This document shows, in pieces, positions 8,841-16,679 of a DNA stretch of 64,000 nucleotides. The DNA is from Pseudooceanicola nanhaiensis (GTDB lineage Bacteria; Pseudomonadota; Alphaproteobacteria; Rhodobacterales; Rhodobacteraceae), in the NCBI RefSeq assembly GCF_020171315.1, contig NZ_JAIUZP010000001.1, positions 310,001 to 374,000 of the forward strand, in the 5' to 3' direction. The notes below the pieces were generated by a model that was not told where the DNA came from, made no database searches, and saw only the letters and a program-made list of their open reading frames with translations. Made by a program: the position numbers and the translations under genes. How positions within the stretch are numbered: the first letter of the stretch is position 1; each line of letters opens with the position of its first letter.

Positions 8841-8868
8841 AAAAGGGCCCCGTGAGGGGCCCTTTGCT
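8841..8868. terminator. Bidirectional terminator between hemF and the kinase gene
   Basis: AGGGCCCC (8844-8851) pairs with GGGGCCCT (8856-8863) around a GTGA loop. It is followed by TT-rich sequence on + and by TTTTT on the minus strand, so it can end both convergent transcripts. Confidence 0.8.
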
Positions 8869-8882
8869 GTTCTGTCCGACGG

Positions 8883-10649
8883 TCAGTCGTCGCTCTCGTC
8901 GCCGCTGCCCTCGTCGGGGCAATCCTCTTCGCTCTCGGTGAAGCCGCGGAGCGAGATTTCCAGCGAGAGACGATAGGCTGTGTCGGTCGCCTCGATCTCG
9001 GGCTGGGCCCCCAACTGCATCGAGAAGGCCTGGATCAGCTGGTTGCCGAGCCCGGTGCTGTCGGCGGCCTCGCTTTCGGGGTCGAGCCGCTCGCCGCGGG
9101 AGTTCACGATCTCGAACAGGAACTGCCCGGCCGACAGCTGCTTCAGCGAGACCTTGATCCAGGGCTTGGCCCCGTCCAGCGGCCGTCCCAGATACTTGAT
9201 CGCGTTGGTCGCGGCCTCGGTGGCCAGCAGCGACAGCGGCACCGCCTGGTCCGGGTAGAGGACCATCGGGTCGAAATCGAGCTGTACGTCGATCGGTTCG
9301 CTGTTGGGCAGTGCGCTGCGCAGGGTCTGCTTGAGCACGTCGTCCAGCAGGCTGTCGGCGCGCAGGCTGGACAGCCGCGAGGTGTGATAGAGGTTCGAAT
9401 GCACGGTTGCGAGGCCGAGGACCCGGTCCTGCACGCGGCGCAGCGTGCGGCGGGTTTCGGGGCTCTTGGCCTTGCGGATCTCCATGTTCATGATCGAGGC
9501 GATGAGCTGGAGGTTGTTCTTCACCCGGTGGTGAACCTCCTTCAACAGTACGTTCTTCTCGTGCAGGCCGTTCTCCAGTTCCGCCGTGTCGCGGGTGATC
9601 CGCTCCACCATGCGGTCGAAGGTCTCCTCCATCTGCCGCAGTTCCGCCGGCGGCCGGGTGGTGTCCGCGTCCTTCAGCAGCAGGTGCTCGGGCTCGCCGT
9701 TGCCGAAACGGCGCATCTTCTGGCGCAGCTTGCGGACGTGCCGGATGACAAGACGGTGCACCGCGACATAGGCCACGACGAGGCTGACAAGCCACATCAG
9801 CACCGGGAAGGCGAGGGTCGCGCGGCTGGCAAAGGCCCAGCTGGTTTCGCCGCGGACCGGATCCCAGACCGCCAGCACCACGACGACGCCGGGCACGATG
9901 GGCATCAGGGAGTAGCTGCGGCGCTCGTCCTTGGTGTCCTCGGCGACGAAGGCCGTGGCGCGACGATAGAGGAAGGACGAGGGGTCGCGGTGCGAGGGCA
10001 GCAGCTTTGCGGCCTCTTCGGGCGGCGCGCTCGACATGACGACATCGCCATCCTGGTTCAGGGTGATGACGTCAATCGGATGCTGGACACCTTCGAAATT
10101 CGCGTCGAGGCGCAGGTTCTCGTGCAGCATCGAGAGCGAGACGAAGCCGAGGTACTGGTTCCCCTCGAAGACGGGCTGCGCGATGATCAGCACCTGATCC
10201 CCGGTGACGCGGCCACGTTGCAGCGACTCGATCCGGGGGCGGGGCGACTCCGCCATGGTCTTCGCGGTGGGGGCGTTCCGGAAATCGGCCGGCTCCCCGC
10301 GCGAGTTGCAGGTCGACACGCCCTCCACCGGGATGAAGGCCGCGTAGGTGTAGAACGGATGGGCCCGGGTGAAGCCGCGCATCAGATCGCTGCAGGCCAG
10401 ACTGTCGTCCCGCTGCGGAACGACAGCGCCGCCCAGAACCCGGGCGGCGGCAAAGCCTTCGTAGATCACGTCGCTCTGGCCTTCGACGGCGGCCAGCGTT
10501 GCGCCCAGAAGGGCTGAGCGGGCAAGTTCGTCGGCCTGTGATACCACGTTGCGCGTCTGGTACAGCGCGATGAGACCCAGAGGAAGCAGAGCGACCGAGA
10601 GCATCGCGACGACGCGGACCCCCAGTCGCTCGGTCATGCGGACTTTCAT
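8883..10649 (-). CDS. Membrane sensor histidine kinase, HisKA_2 type, general stress response
   Basis: 588 residues from the ATG at 10649. Order: TM helix about 10-30, a periplasmic Cache-like sensor region to about 265, second TM (VLMWLVSLVVAYVAV), a linker with HAMP character, HisKA_2 motif EVHHRVKNNLQLI (phosphoacceptor His near 374), and a HATPase with ATEAATNAIKYLG. The acidic tail (EEDCPDEGSGDESDD) is unusual. It begins 10 bases after the ecfG stop, so it sits in the nepR-ecfG operon, the standard place for the kinase that phosphorylates PhyR. A start at 10637 is possible. The sensed signal is unknown. Confidence 0.9.
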   Translation of the reverse strand: MKVRMTERLGVRVVAMLSVALLPLGLIALYQTRNVVSQADELARSALLGATLAAVEGQSDVIYEGFAAARVLGGAVVPQRDDSLACSDLMRGFTRAHPFYTYAAFIPVEGVSTCNSRGEPADFRNAPTAKTMAESPRPRIESLQRGRVTGDQVLIIAQPVFEGNQYLGFVSLSMLHENLRLDANFEGVQHPIDVITLNQDGDVVMSSAPPEEAAKLLPSHRDPSSFLYRRATAFVAEDTKDERRSYSLMPIVPGVVVVLAVWDPVRGETSWAFASRATLAFPVLMWLVSLVVAYVAVHRLVIRHVRKLRQKMRRFGNGEPEHLLLKDADTTRPPAELRQMEETFDRMVERITRDTAELENGLHEKNVLLKEVHHRVKNNLQLIASIMNMEIRKAKSPETRRTLRRVQDRVLGLATVHSNLYHTSRLSSLRADSLLDDVLKQTLRSALPNSEPIDVQLDFDPMVLYPDQAVPLSLLATEAATNAIKYLGRPLDGAKPWIKVSLKQLSAGQFLFEIVNSRGERLDPESEAADSTGLGNQLIQAFSMQLGAQPEIEATDTAYRLSLEISLRGFTESEEDCPDEGSGDESDD

Positions 10650-10659
10650 TGACTGTGAA

Positions 10660-11217
10660 TCACCCTGCGCTTTGGGAGTTCGCGGCAAGCACCGCCATCG
10701 TGGACTGATCGGTCAGGTCCAGGCTTTCATCGTCTTCGAGGTGCATCAGTTCGGCAAGGCGAGCGCGGCCCCGGTTGGCGCGGCTCTTGATCGTGCCGAC
10801 AGCGCATTTGCACATCTCGGCGGCTTCTTCGTAGGAGAAGCCGGAGGCACCGACGAGGATCAGGGCTTCGCGCTGCTCGGGCGGCAGCTTGGCGAAGGCG
10901 ATCTCGAAGTCCTTCATGGCGAGACGGCCGTCATGCTCCGGCTTGGAGGCGAGATTGGCAGAGAAGGTGCCGTCCACGTCGGCGACTTCGCGGCTCATCT
11001 TGCGGCGGCTGGAATAGAAGGTGTTGCGCAGGATGGTGAAGAGCCACGCCCGCAGGTTGGTGCCCTGCTGGAACTTGTCGAACTTGGACCAGGCCTTGAC
11101 GATCGTGTCCTGGACCAGGTCATCCGCCTGGGCGTTGTTCCTACACAAAGACATGGCAAAGGCCCTGAGGGCCGGCAGGTGCTCGACGATCTCGTCGCGA
11201 GGATCCATTGCACTCAT
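10660..11217 (-). CDS. ecfG: General stress response ECF sigma factor EcfG
   Basis: 185 residues. Region 2 (ADDLVQDTIVKAWSKFDKF) and region 4 (LPPEQREALILVGASGFSYEEAA... GTIKSRANRGRARL) are those of group 15 (EcfG) ECF sigma factors. It directs RNA polymerase to GGAAC/CGTT promoters. The ATG overlaps the stop of nepR (ATGA), so both are made coupled. Such a promoter lies upstream of nepR (11419-11443), implying positive autoregulation. No extracellular-type regulatory domains are present. Confidence 0.95.
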   Translation of the reverse strand: MSAMDPRDEIVEHLPALRAFAMSLCRNNAQADDLVQDTIVKAWSKFDKFQQGTNLRAWLFTILRNTFYSSRRKMSREVADVDGTFSANLASKPEHDGRLAMKDFEIAFAKLPPEQREALILVGASGFSYEEAAEMCKCAVGTIKSRANRGRARLAELMHLEDDESLDLTDQSTMAVLAANSQSAG

Positions 11218-11372
11218 TTGCCGGTGTCCTCGCCGACCGACTGCTGCTTGAGCTGTGCCAGCAGCAGTTTGAAACGGTCCGGCAGCTCTTCATCGACCTT
11301 CGCCTGATAGACTCGCTTCAGGTTCTCGTCGATTTGCCTCTGGACGTTGTCGTATTCGTTGTCGTGCGCCAT
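11214..11372 (-). CDS. nepR: Anti-sigma factor NepR
   Basis: 52 residues (start ATG 11370-11372). The conserved NepR helices are visible: QIDENLKRVYQAKVDEELP followed by DRFKLLLAQLK. NepR sequesters EcfG until phosphorylated PhyR captures it. Its stop overlaps the ecfG ATG. It is easily missed by gene callers because of its length. It faces phyR divergently across a 101-base gap that holds two overlapping EcfG promoters. Confidence 0.95.
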   Translation of the reverse strand: MAHDNEYDNVQRQIDENLKRVYQAKVDEELPDRFKLLLAQLKQQSVGEDTGK

Positions 11373-11411
11373 CGTATTCCACTGACTTTACCGGTTGCCC
11401 GAAAATATTCG

Positions 11412-11436
11412 GGAACTTAACGCCCATGTCGGTGTT
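11412..11436 (+). promoter_or_regulatory. EcfG-type promoter for phyR
   Basis: GGAAC (11412-11416), 16-base spacer, then TGTT (11433-11436), one mismatch from CGTT. It overlaps the nepR promoter on the other strand, giving a near-symmetric divergent pair, and lies 38 bases upstream of the phyR ATG. Confidence 0.7.
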
Positions 11437-11443
11437 GGGTTCC
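11419..11443 (-). promoter_or_regulatory. EcfG promoter for nepR-ecfG-kinase
   Basis: On the minus strand GGAAC (11439-11443) and CGTT (11419-11422) are separated by exactly 16 bases, matching the EcfG consensus. It lies 47 bases upstream of the nepR start. Confidence 0.85.
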
Positions 11444-11473
11444 CAGAAAGTTCGAAAAAAGGTGACCTGGCCA

Positions 11474-12286
11474 ATGAACCACCCGATAGCCTCCGAAGAC
11501 TTCGTGATGAATGTCGCTCAGGAGCTGCCCTTCCTGCGGCGTTACGCGCGGGCCCTGACGGGGAGTCAGACCTCAGGCGACAATTACGCCGCCGCAACAC
11601 TCGAAGCCATGCTGGAAGACCCCGATCTGATTGATCGCGAGAAGTCGACCAAGGTGGCCCTCTTCGAAGCCTTCCATGCCATCTGGACCTCGTCCGGTGC
11701 GCCGGTCGCCGAAGGCGAGACCGGCATTGCCGCGCGGGCCCAGGCCCATCTGTCGAAGCTGACGCACAACACGCGCGAGGCTCTGCTGCTGCGGACCATC
11801 GAGGAATTCAGCTTTGCCCAGATCGGGGAGATCATGAAGGTCTCTGAAGCCGAGGCGCAGGAACTGATCCGCATCGCCCAGACCGAGCTGGCCAACAGCA
11901 TCACCGGCAAGGTCATGATCATCGAGGACGAGGCGATCATCGCCATGGACCTCCAGTCGATCGTGGCCGAGATGGGTCATGGCGTGACCGGCGTTGCCCG
12001 GACCCGCGACGAGGCGGTGAAGCTGGGCAAGGCGGAACGCCCCGACCTGATCTTCGCCGACATCCAGCTGGCGGACAATTCCTCGGGCATCGACGCGGTG
12101 AACGACCTGCTGCGCGCCCTTGGCGATATCCCGGTGATCTTCATCACCGCCTTCCCCGAGCGTCTGCTGACGGGCGAGAAGCCGGAACCGGCCTTCCTCA
12201 TCACCAAGCCCTACACCGAGGAGCAGGTGCGTCTGGCGGCAAGCCAGGCCATGTTCTTCTCTTCGACGGAAACGCTGCACGGCTGA
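11474..12286 (+). CDS. phyR: PhyR, sigma-factor-mimic response regulator
   Basis: 270 residues. The N-terminal sigma-like domain (LPFLRRYARALTGSQTSGD, then region-4-like TREALLLRTIEEFSFAQIGEIM) is joined to a C-terminal receiver (VMIIEDEAIIAMDLQ, phosphoacceptor Asp in DLIFADIQLAD, Lys in LITKPYT). Phosphorylated PhyR binds NepR and frees EcfG. I prefer the ATG at 11474 (AGGTG upstream) over 11426 and 11507. It is transcribed away from nepR-ecfG and is followed by a terminator. Confidence 0.95.
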   Translation: MNHPIASEDFVMNVAQELPFLRRYARALTGSQTSGDNYAAATLEAMLEDPDLIDREKSTKVALFEAFHAIWTSSGAPVAEGETGIAARAQAHLSKLTHNTREALLLRTIEEFSFAQIGEIMKVSEAEAQELIRIAQTELANSITGKVMIIEDEAIIAMDLQSIVAEMGHGVTGVARTRDEAVKLGKAERPDLIFADIQLADNSSGIDAVNDLLRALGDIPVIFITAFPERLLTGEKPEPAFLITKPYTEEQVRLAASQAMFFSSTETLHG

Positions 12287-12309
12287 TCCCGCGCCTGCGT
12301 CGTCCTGCA

Positions 12310-12343
12310 AGCCGCGCGGCCCTCGGGCCGGGCGGCTTTTTCG
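12310..12343 (+). terminator. Terminator after phyR
   Basis: An AGCCGC...GCGGCT-type GC-rich stem (12310-12336, with a mismatch-containing inner part) is followed by TTTTTC, 24 bases after the phyR stop. Confidence 0.75.
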
Positions 12344-12410
12344 TGTCCGGCTGTTATTCACGGAGGACTGCGGGTGCTGTCGCTGGCCGGAAAGCCAAAC
12401 GGGCAAAACA

Positions 12411-12440
12411 AAAGGGGCGGCCTCCTCTTGCCGCCCCTTC
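12411..12440 (-). terminator. Terminator after the DUF1328 gene
   Basis: AAGGGGCGGC (12412-12421) pairs with GCCGCCCCTT (12430-12439). On the minus strand the stem is followed by TTGTTTTG. It lies 22 bases downstream of the DUF1328 stop. Confidence 0.7.
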
Positions 12441-12461
12441 ATTCACTCTGTCGTCCGTCCA

Positions 12462-12632
12462 TTAGGGCGTGCGGCCACGCACAGCGCGGGCGATCATCGC
12501 CACGACGAAGAGGACGAGGAAGATCACGAAGAGAATTTGCGCGATCCCGGCGGAAGCCGAGGCGATGCCACCAAAGCCGAACACGGCTGCGATGATCGCC
12601 ACGACAAGGAAGGTAAGTGCCCAATACAGCAT
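12462..12632 (-). CDS. DUF1328 (YtjA-like) small membrane protein
   Basis: 56 residues: [20 protein letters not shown] with [13 protein letters not shown] and a second hydrophobic helix ([14 protein letters not shown]), which is the DUF1328 pattern. Two transmembrane segments; molecular role unknown. AAAGGA precedes the ATG at the right distance. The upstream GGAAC-N17-GGTT element and the location beside phyR suggest membership of the general stress regulon (inference). Confidence 0.9.
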   Translation of the reverse strand: MLYWALTFLVVAIIAAVFGFGGIASASAGIAQILFVIFLVLFVVAMIARAVRGRTP

Positions 12633-12684
12633 AGTGTTTCCTTTCGTTTCAACATGATGCGCGCTTGGCATCGACTGTGGAAGA

Positions 12685-12710
12685 AACCTCGGATCGGGGC
12701 TGGAAGTTCC
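12685..12710 (-). promoter_or_regulatory. EcfG-like promoter for the DUF1328 gene
   Basis: Minus strand GGAAC (12706-12710), 17-base spacer, GGTT (12685-12688; one mismatch). It lies about 53 bases upstream of the DUF1328 ATG. Confidence 0.6.
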
Positions 12711-12733
12711 CAAAAATTTTTTCGCAACTGTCG

Positions 12734-12758
12734 GGAACCAGGCAGGTTTGCGCGCGTT
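12734..12758 (+). promoter_or_regulatory. EcfG promoter without an adjacent gene
   Basis: GGAAC (12734-12738), 16 bases, CGTT (12755-12758): a perfect consensus match. The next credible + strand coding start is over 400 bases downstream, and a second EcfG promoter intervenes. A hairpin at 12802-12846 suggests that its product may be a short RNA. Confidence 0.75.
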
Positions 12759-12763
12759 GAGGA

Positions 12764-12856
12764 GCAAGGTCGCTGCGAAGACAAGACCTGTCCCCCCTCG
12801 TATTGGCGGGGCGCGCTTACTGACTTACCCTCGGCGCCCCGCCAATCATTTTCTTC
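12764..12856 (+). ncRNA. Candidate stress-induced small RNA
   Basis: Inferred from a perfect EcfG promoter (12734-12758) followed about 40 bases after the expected start by a 13-bp perfect inverted repeat (12802-12814 with 12834-12846, 19-base loop) and a pyrimidine-rich TCATTTTCTTC stretch that could act as terminator. The RNA would be about 90 nt and contains a C-rich single-stranded segment (CCCCCC at 12792-12797). No coding frame with a ribosome-binding site lies here. Expression is not shown. Confidence 0.35.
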
Positions 12857-12981
12857 GCAATTCCTCCATGTCTCGAGACTGAGAGCCGGACGCCCGGAGC
12901 CGCGTGCCTGCGGTACGGGTTACGCCGCCCTTGCGTGCGGGTGGGAACGGCGCGCGCCCAGCGAGGCTGTTTCAAAGCGAT

Positions 12982-13006
12982 GGAACTTCACCGCTCACGG
13001 CGCGTT
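12982..13006 (+). promoter_or_regulatory. EcfG promoter for the 13.2-kb gene pair
   Basis: GGAAC (12982-12986), 16 bases, CGTT (13003-13006), a perfect match. It lies about 160 bases upstream of the PLDc_N gene, so a 5' leader of roughly 155 bases is predicted. Confidence 0.75.
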
Positions 13007-13168
13007 TACCGGACATACGCGGCACGTGGTCTGCTTGGGCGTCGCAGCCCTGCATCACTGCCGCTCCGAAATGGCCGGTCCGCTTGCCAACCCCCGCCCC
13101 CGCGGGCAGGTTGGCGACAGGACCCGGCTTCACCCGCGCCTTGCCGCGCTGAGAGAGGAAGACGTGTC

Positions 13169-13360
13169 ATGCTAGAGATTTCCGGCCTTGGTGGCCTCAT
13201 CATCCTGGCCCTCGATATCTGGGCCATCGTGTCGATCATCGGGTCGGCAACCTCGACGGGGAAGAAAGTCCTTTGGGTACTCCTGGTTCTGATCCTGCCG
13301 ATTGTCGGCTTCCTGATCTGGCTGCTGGCTGGCCCCCGGTCGCGCGCAAGCCACGTCTGA
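13169..13360 (+). CDS. PLDc_N-domain small membrane protein
   Basis: 63 residues: MLEISGLGGLIILALDIWAIVSIIGS, then KKVLWVLLVLILPIVGFLIWLLAGP. This is the two-helix phospholipase D N-terminal-like (PLDc_N) module, with no catalytic HKD domain. GAGAGGAAG precedes the ATG. It lies downstream of an EcfG promoter and 55 bases ahead of the YihY-family gene, so the two are probably one stress-induced unit. Function unknown; stand-alone PLDc_N proteins are common envelope stress proteins. Confidence 0.85.
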   Translation: MLEISGLGGLIILALDIWAIVSIIGSATSTGKKVLWVLLVLILPIVGFLIWLLAGPRSRASHV

Positions 13361-13415
13361 CCTCCGCCCGGCAGGGCGACCCCAGGACCATCGAAACCAT
13401 CACGGGAGCGCACGC

Positions 13416-14375
13416 ATGAGCGTGCGCTCCTCTCGTGAGACGGTGGCGCGTTTCCCGCGCAGTCCGCGTCTCATCCTCACCGCGCTACGCGGTGTCTTTG
13501 CCCAGCTTGATTCCGCGAACATGGGTCTCGTCGCCGCCGGCGTGGCCTTTTTCTCGATGCTGGCGATTTTCCCGGGACTTGCCGCGCTGATCGCGCTTTA
13601 CGGCCTGATCTCCGACCCGCATGTCCTGCTGGAACAGATGGCCCTGTTGCAGGACATCGTGCCGCCCGACGTCTACAACCTGATCGCGAAACAGGTGGAA
13701 ACCCTGATCACCACCAGCGGCGACACGCTGGGCTGGACCGGCGCGGTTTCCACCGCGCTGGCGATCTGGTCTGCGCGGGCAGGCGTCGCAGCCATGATGC
13801 GCGGGCTGAACGCGATCCACGGCAGCCCGAACCGGGGCTCGCTGCGCCATTATTTCACCGCGCTGATGCTGACCGTCGCCCTCATGGGCGTCTCGATGAG
13901 CGCGATGCTCCTCGTGGTGATCGCGCCGCTGGTGCTGCAATTCCTCTACATCGGCCCCTTCGTCAGCCTGCTGGTGGACGCGGTCCGCTGGATGGCCGCC
14001 ATCGGCGTGCTGCTGGTGGGGCTGGCGCTGCTCTATCGCTATGGGCCGAACACGCGGGCGAACCGGATGCACTGGGCCACGCCGGGCGGCGTGCTGGCGG
14101 TGCTGCTTTGGGCACTGGTGTCCTGGGGGTTCAGCAAGTACCTGCAGAACTTCGGCAATTACAACGAGGTCTACGGCTCCATCGGGGCCGTGGTGGCGCT
14201 TCTGATGTGGCTCTACCTCAGCACCTTCCTCGTGCTGCTGGGGGCCTCGCTGAACGTGCACCTGAAATCGGTGCAGACCACCGAGGCGGTCCGCAAGGCC
14301 GAACAGGAAGCAGAGGCCGCCGCCGAGGCGGCAGAAGCGGCAGCGACGGCAGAGGCATCGGGCCCCGCCGCCTGA
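13416..14375 (+). CDS. YihY/BrkB-family inner membrane protein
   Basis: 319 residues with about six membrane helices (for example VAAGVAFFSMLAIFPGLAALIALYG and VGLALLYRYGPN). Family signatures include the N-terminal AAGVAFF and the late GSIGAVVALLMWLYLS. The Ala/Glu-rich tail (about 295-319) is low complexity. These proteins were once called ribonuclease BN; no nuclease activity is established for them. Probably co-transcribed with the PLDc_N gene under EcfG control. It converges on hemE with only 10 bases between stops. Confidence 0.88.
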   Translation: MSVRSSRETVARFPRSPRLILTALRGVFAQLDSANMGLVAAGVAFFSMLAIFPGLAALIALYGLISDPHVLLEQMALLQDIVPPDVYNLIAKQVETLITTSGDTLGWTGAVSTALAIWSARAGVAAMMRGLNAIHGSPNRGSLRHYFTALMLTVALMGVSMSAMLLVVIAPLVLQFLYIGPFVSLLVDAVRWMAAIGVLLVGLALLYRYGPNTRANRMHWATPGGVLAVLLWALVSWGFSKYLQNFGNYNEVYGSIGAVVALLMWLYLSTFLVLLGASLNVHLKSVQTTEAVRKAEQEAEAAAEAAEAAATAEASGPAA

Positions 14376-14385
14376 CGCGGCGAAC

Positions 14386-15420
14386 TCAGCGAGCGGCGCG
14401 CACCGTTTCGATCATCAGGGCGACGTTCTCGGGGTCCGCATCCGGCGTGATCCCGTGGCCGAGGTTGAAGATATGCGGGCCCTTCGAGAAGGCCTCGACG
14501 ATCTCCCGCGTCTCGCGCACCAGCGCCTCGCCCCCGGTGACCATGTGGCTGGAGGCAAGGTTGCCCTGCACGCAGCCGTCGACCTGCACGTTCTCCGCCG
14601 CCCATTGCGCACTGACCGAATTGTCGAGTGCGACGCAATCGGCCCCCGTCGCCTTGGCAAAGCCGATGTAGCGCTCGCCGGCCTCGCGCGGGAAGGCGAT
14701 GATCGGCAGGCCGGGATGGCGGGCCTTCAGCTCCGCGATGATCCGCTTGGCGGGGGCGAGACAGAAATCATCGAAATCCTGCCCCTTGAGCGACCCGGCC
14801 CAGCTGTCGAAGAGCTTGACCACTTCGGCCCCGGCCTCCACCTGCGCGGAGAGATATTCGATCGTGCCCTCGGTCAGCCGGTCGATGATCGCCTCGAAGA
14901 CGGGGCGGTTCTCGGCCTTCAGCGCGTGCGCCGGGCCCTGATCCTTGGTGCCGCGGCCCGCGACCATGTAGGTCGCCACGGTCCAGGGCGCACCGGCAAA
15001 GCCGATCAGCGTGGTTTCTGCGGGCAGTTCGCGCTTCAGGATTCGCAGGGTCTCGTAGACCGGCGAGAGCGTCTCATGCACGGCCTCGACGGGCCTCAGC
15101 GCGTCGAATTCCGCCTGCGTCGTGATGGTCGAGAGCCGCGGCCCCTCGCCGGTGACGAACCACAGGTCCGCGCCAAGCGCCTGCGGCAGCAGCAGGATGT
15201 CGGCAAAGAGGATCGCCGCGTCGAAGCCGTAGCGCCGGATCGGCTGCAGGGTGACCTCGGCCGCCAGTTCGGGGTTGTAGCACAGTGACAGGAAATCCCC
15301 CGCCTGCGCCCGGGTGGCGCGGTATTCGGGCAGGTAGCGCCCGGCCTGCCGCATCATCCAGATCGGCGGCACCGGGAGGGTCTCGCCCTTCAGCGCCCGC
15401 AGGATCAGCTTATCGCTCAT
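14386..15420 (-). CDS. hemE: Uroporphyrinogen decarboxylase
   Basis: 344 residues. [17 protein letters not shown] near the N terminus and the active-site Asp in [14 protein letters not shown] are hallmark HemE motifs, with [13 protein letters not shown] and [16 protein letters not shown] further on. It decarboxylates the four acetates of uroporphyrinogen III in the cytosol. AAGGGGG precedes the ATG at 15420. hemC lies divergently 300 bases away, a common arrangement in Rhodobacteraceae. Confidence 0.97.
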   Translation of the reverse strand: MSDKLILRALKGETLPVPPIWMMRQAGRYLPEYRATRAQAGDFLSLCYNPELAAEVTLQPIRRYGFDAAILFADILLLPQALGADLWFVTGEGPRLSTITTQAEFDALRPVEAVHETLSPVYETLRILKRELPAETTLIGFAGAPWTVATYMVAGRGTKDQGPAHALKAENRPVFEAIIDRLTEGTIEYLSAQVEAGAEVVKLFDSWAGSLKGQDFDDFCLAPAKRIIAELKARHPGLPIIAFPREAGERYIGFAKATGADCVALDNSVSAQWAAENVQVDGCVQGNLASSHMVTGGEALVRETREIVEAFSKGPHIFNLGHGITPDADPENVALMIETVRAAR

Positions 15421-15490
15421 GTCAGCCCCCTTCAGCAAAGTCCCAGACACCTCGCTGCCCCCCGGCGTGATGTCAAGGACCGCCCCCCTT

Positions 15491-15556
15491 CATCTTTCCC
15501 CAAATACCTCCGGGGGGTGAATTGGCCGCAGGCCAAGCGGGGGGCAGGGCCCCCCG
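15491..15556 (+). repeat. Interspersed hairpin repeat, copy near hemE/hemC
   Basis: In the 298-base hemE-hemC gap. A box TTTCCCCAAATACCTCCGG is followed by a small dyad (GGCC-GCA-GGCC) and a GGGGGGC-AGG-GCCCCCC hairpin. The same order of elements occurs at 40701-40771. The rest of the gap (15557-15718) is GC-rich with no gene seen. Confidence 0.6.
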
Positions 15557-15718
15557 AGATCGCTCCCCGGTCCGCAGCGAAAGCCCACGGCAGAGTTACG
15601 CGATAAAGGGGGCCGCTGCGCACTGCAGAACCCGCCCATCCAGCCGGAGGCGACCGCGACGGGGCGCCGCGCGCGGCCCCGCTTGCCACGGCGCGGCTGC
15701 GGCTCTATCCCTCGGCCC

Positions 15719-16666
15719 ATGACACGCAATCTTCCCAGTCCCGCCCAACCGCTGCGCATCGGCACCCGTGGTTCTCCGCTGGCGCTGGCGCAGGCCCACG
15801 AAACCCGTGACCGCCTTGCGACGGCCTTCGACCTGCCGGCCGAGGCCTTCGAGATCGTCGTGATCCAGACCACCGGCGACCGGGTCCAGAACCGCGCCCT
15901 GCGCGAGATCGGCGGCAAGGGGCTCTTCACCCGCGAGATCGAGGATGCGCTGCTCTCCGGGGGCATCGACATCGCGGTGCATTCCATGAAGGACATGCCC
16001 GTGCTGCAGCCCGAGGGGCTGGTGCTTGATTGCTACCTGCCGCGCGAGGACCCGCGCGATGCCTTCGTGTCGCGCAAGTATGCGCGCCTCGCCGATGTGC
16101 CGGAAGGGGCCCGGATGGGCACCTCTTCGCTGCGGCGCCGGGCGCAGCTGCTGGTGACGCGGCCCGACCTTGAAGTGGTGGAGTTCCGCGGCAACGTTCA
16201 GACCCGTCTGCGCAAGCTGGACGAGAACGTGGCCGAGGCGACCTTCCTCGCCATGGCCGGGCTCAACCGCCTGAACCAGCCCGAGATCGCGCAATCCGCG
16301 CTGGAGCCCGAAGAGATGCTGCCCGCCGTGGCGCAGGGCGCCATCGGGATCGAACGCCGGATGGACGACAGCCGGGTCGCCGGCCTGCTGGAAGCGATCC
16401 ACCACGTGGAGACCGGCCAGCGGCTGGCGGCGGAACGGGCCTTCCTCGCCGCGCTCGACGGCTCCTGCGAGACGCCGATCGCGGGCCTTGCGCTGCTGGA
16501 AGGGGGCGATCTCTGGCTGCGGGGCGAGATCCTGCGCCCTGATGGCTCCGAGGCGCTGTCCGATTCTGCCCGCGCCCCGATCGAGGATGGCGCCAAGCTG
16601 GGCACCGAGATGGCGCAGGGGCTTCTGGGCCGCGCCGGTGCGAACTTCTTCGACTGGCGCGGCTGA
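15719..16666 (+). CDS. hemC: Hydroxymethylbilane synthase (porphobilinogen deaminase)
   Basis: 315 residues. IGTRGSPLALAQA opens the protein; AVHSMKDMP and GTSSLRRRAQ carry the conserved substrate-binding Lys/Arg residues. Cys250 in DGSCETPIAG anchors the dipyrromethane cofactor. It polymerises four porphobilinogens to hydroxymethylbilane. The start at 15719 is preferred to an upstream in-frame ATG that lacks homology. The downstream secreted-protein gene converges 13 bases away. Confidence 0.97.
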   Translation: MTRNLPSPAQPLRIGTRGSPLALAQAHETRDRLATAFDLPAEAFEIVVIQTTGDRVQNRALREIGGKGLFTREIEDALLSGGIDIAVHSMKDMPVLQPEGLVLDCYLPREDPRDAFVSRKYARLADVPEGARMGTSSLRRRAQLLVTRPDLEVVEFRGNVQTRLRKLDENVAEATFLAMAGLNRLNQPEIAQSALEPEEMLPAVAQGAIGIERRMDDSRVAGLLEAIHHVETGQRLAAERAFLAALDGSCETPIAGLALLEGGDLWLRGEILRPDGSEALSDSARAPIEDGAKLGTEMAQGLLGRAGANFFDWRG

Positions 16667-16679
16667 TTTTAGCCGAGGT

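Noticed and set aside
12904-13152. 82-codon frame after the stress promoters
   Set aside because: Pro/Arg/Ala-rich, no ribosome-binding site; the sequence is better explained as leader of the PLDc_N gene.
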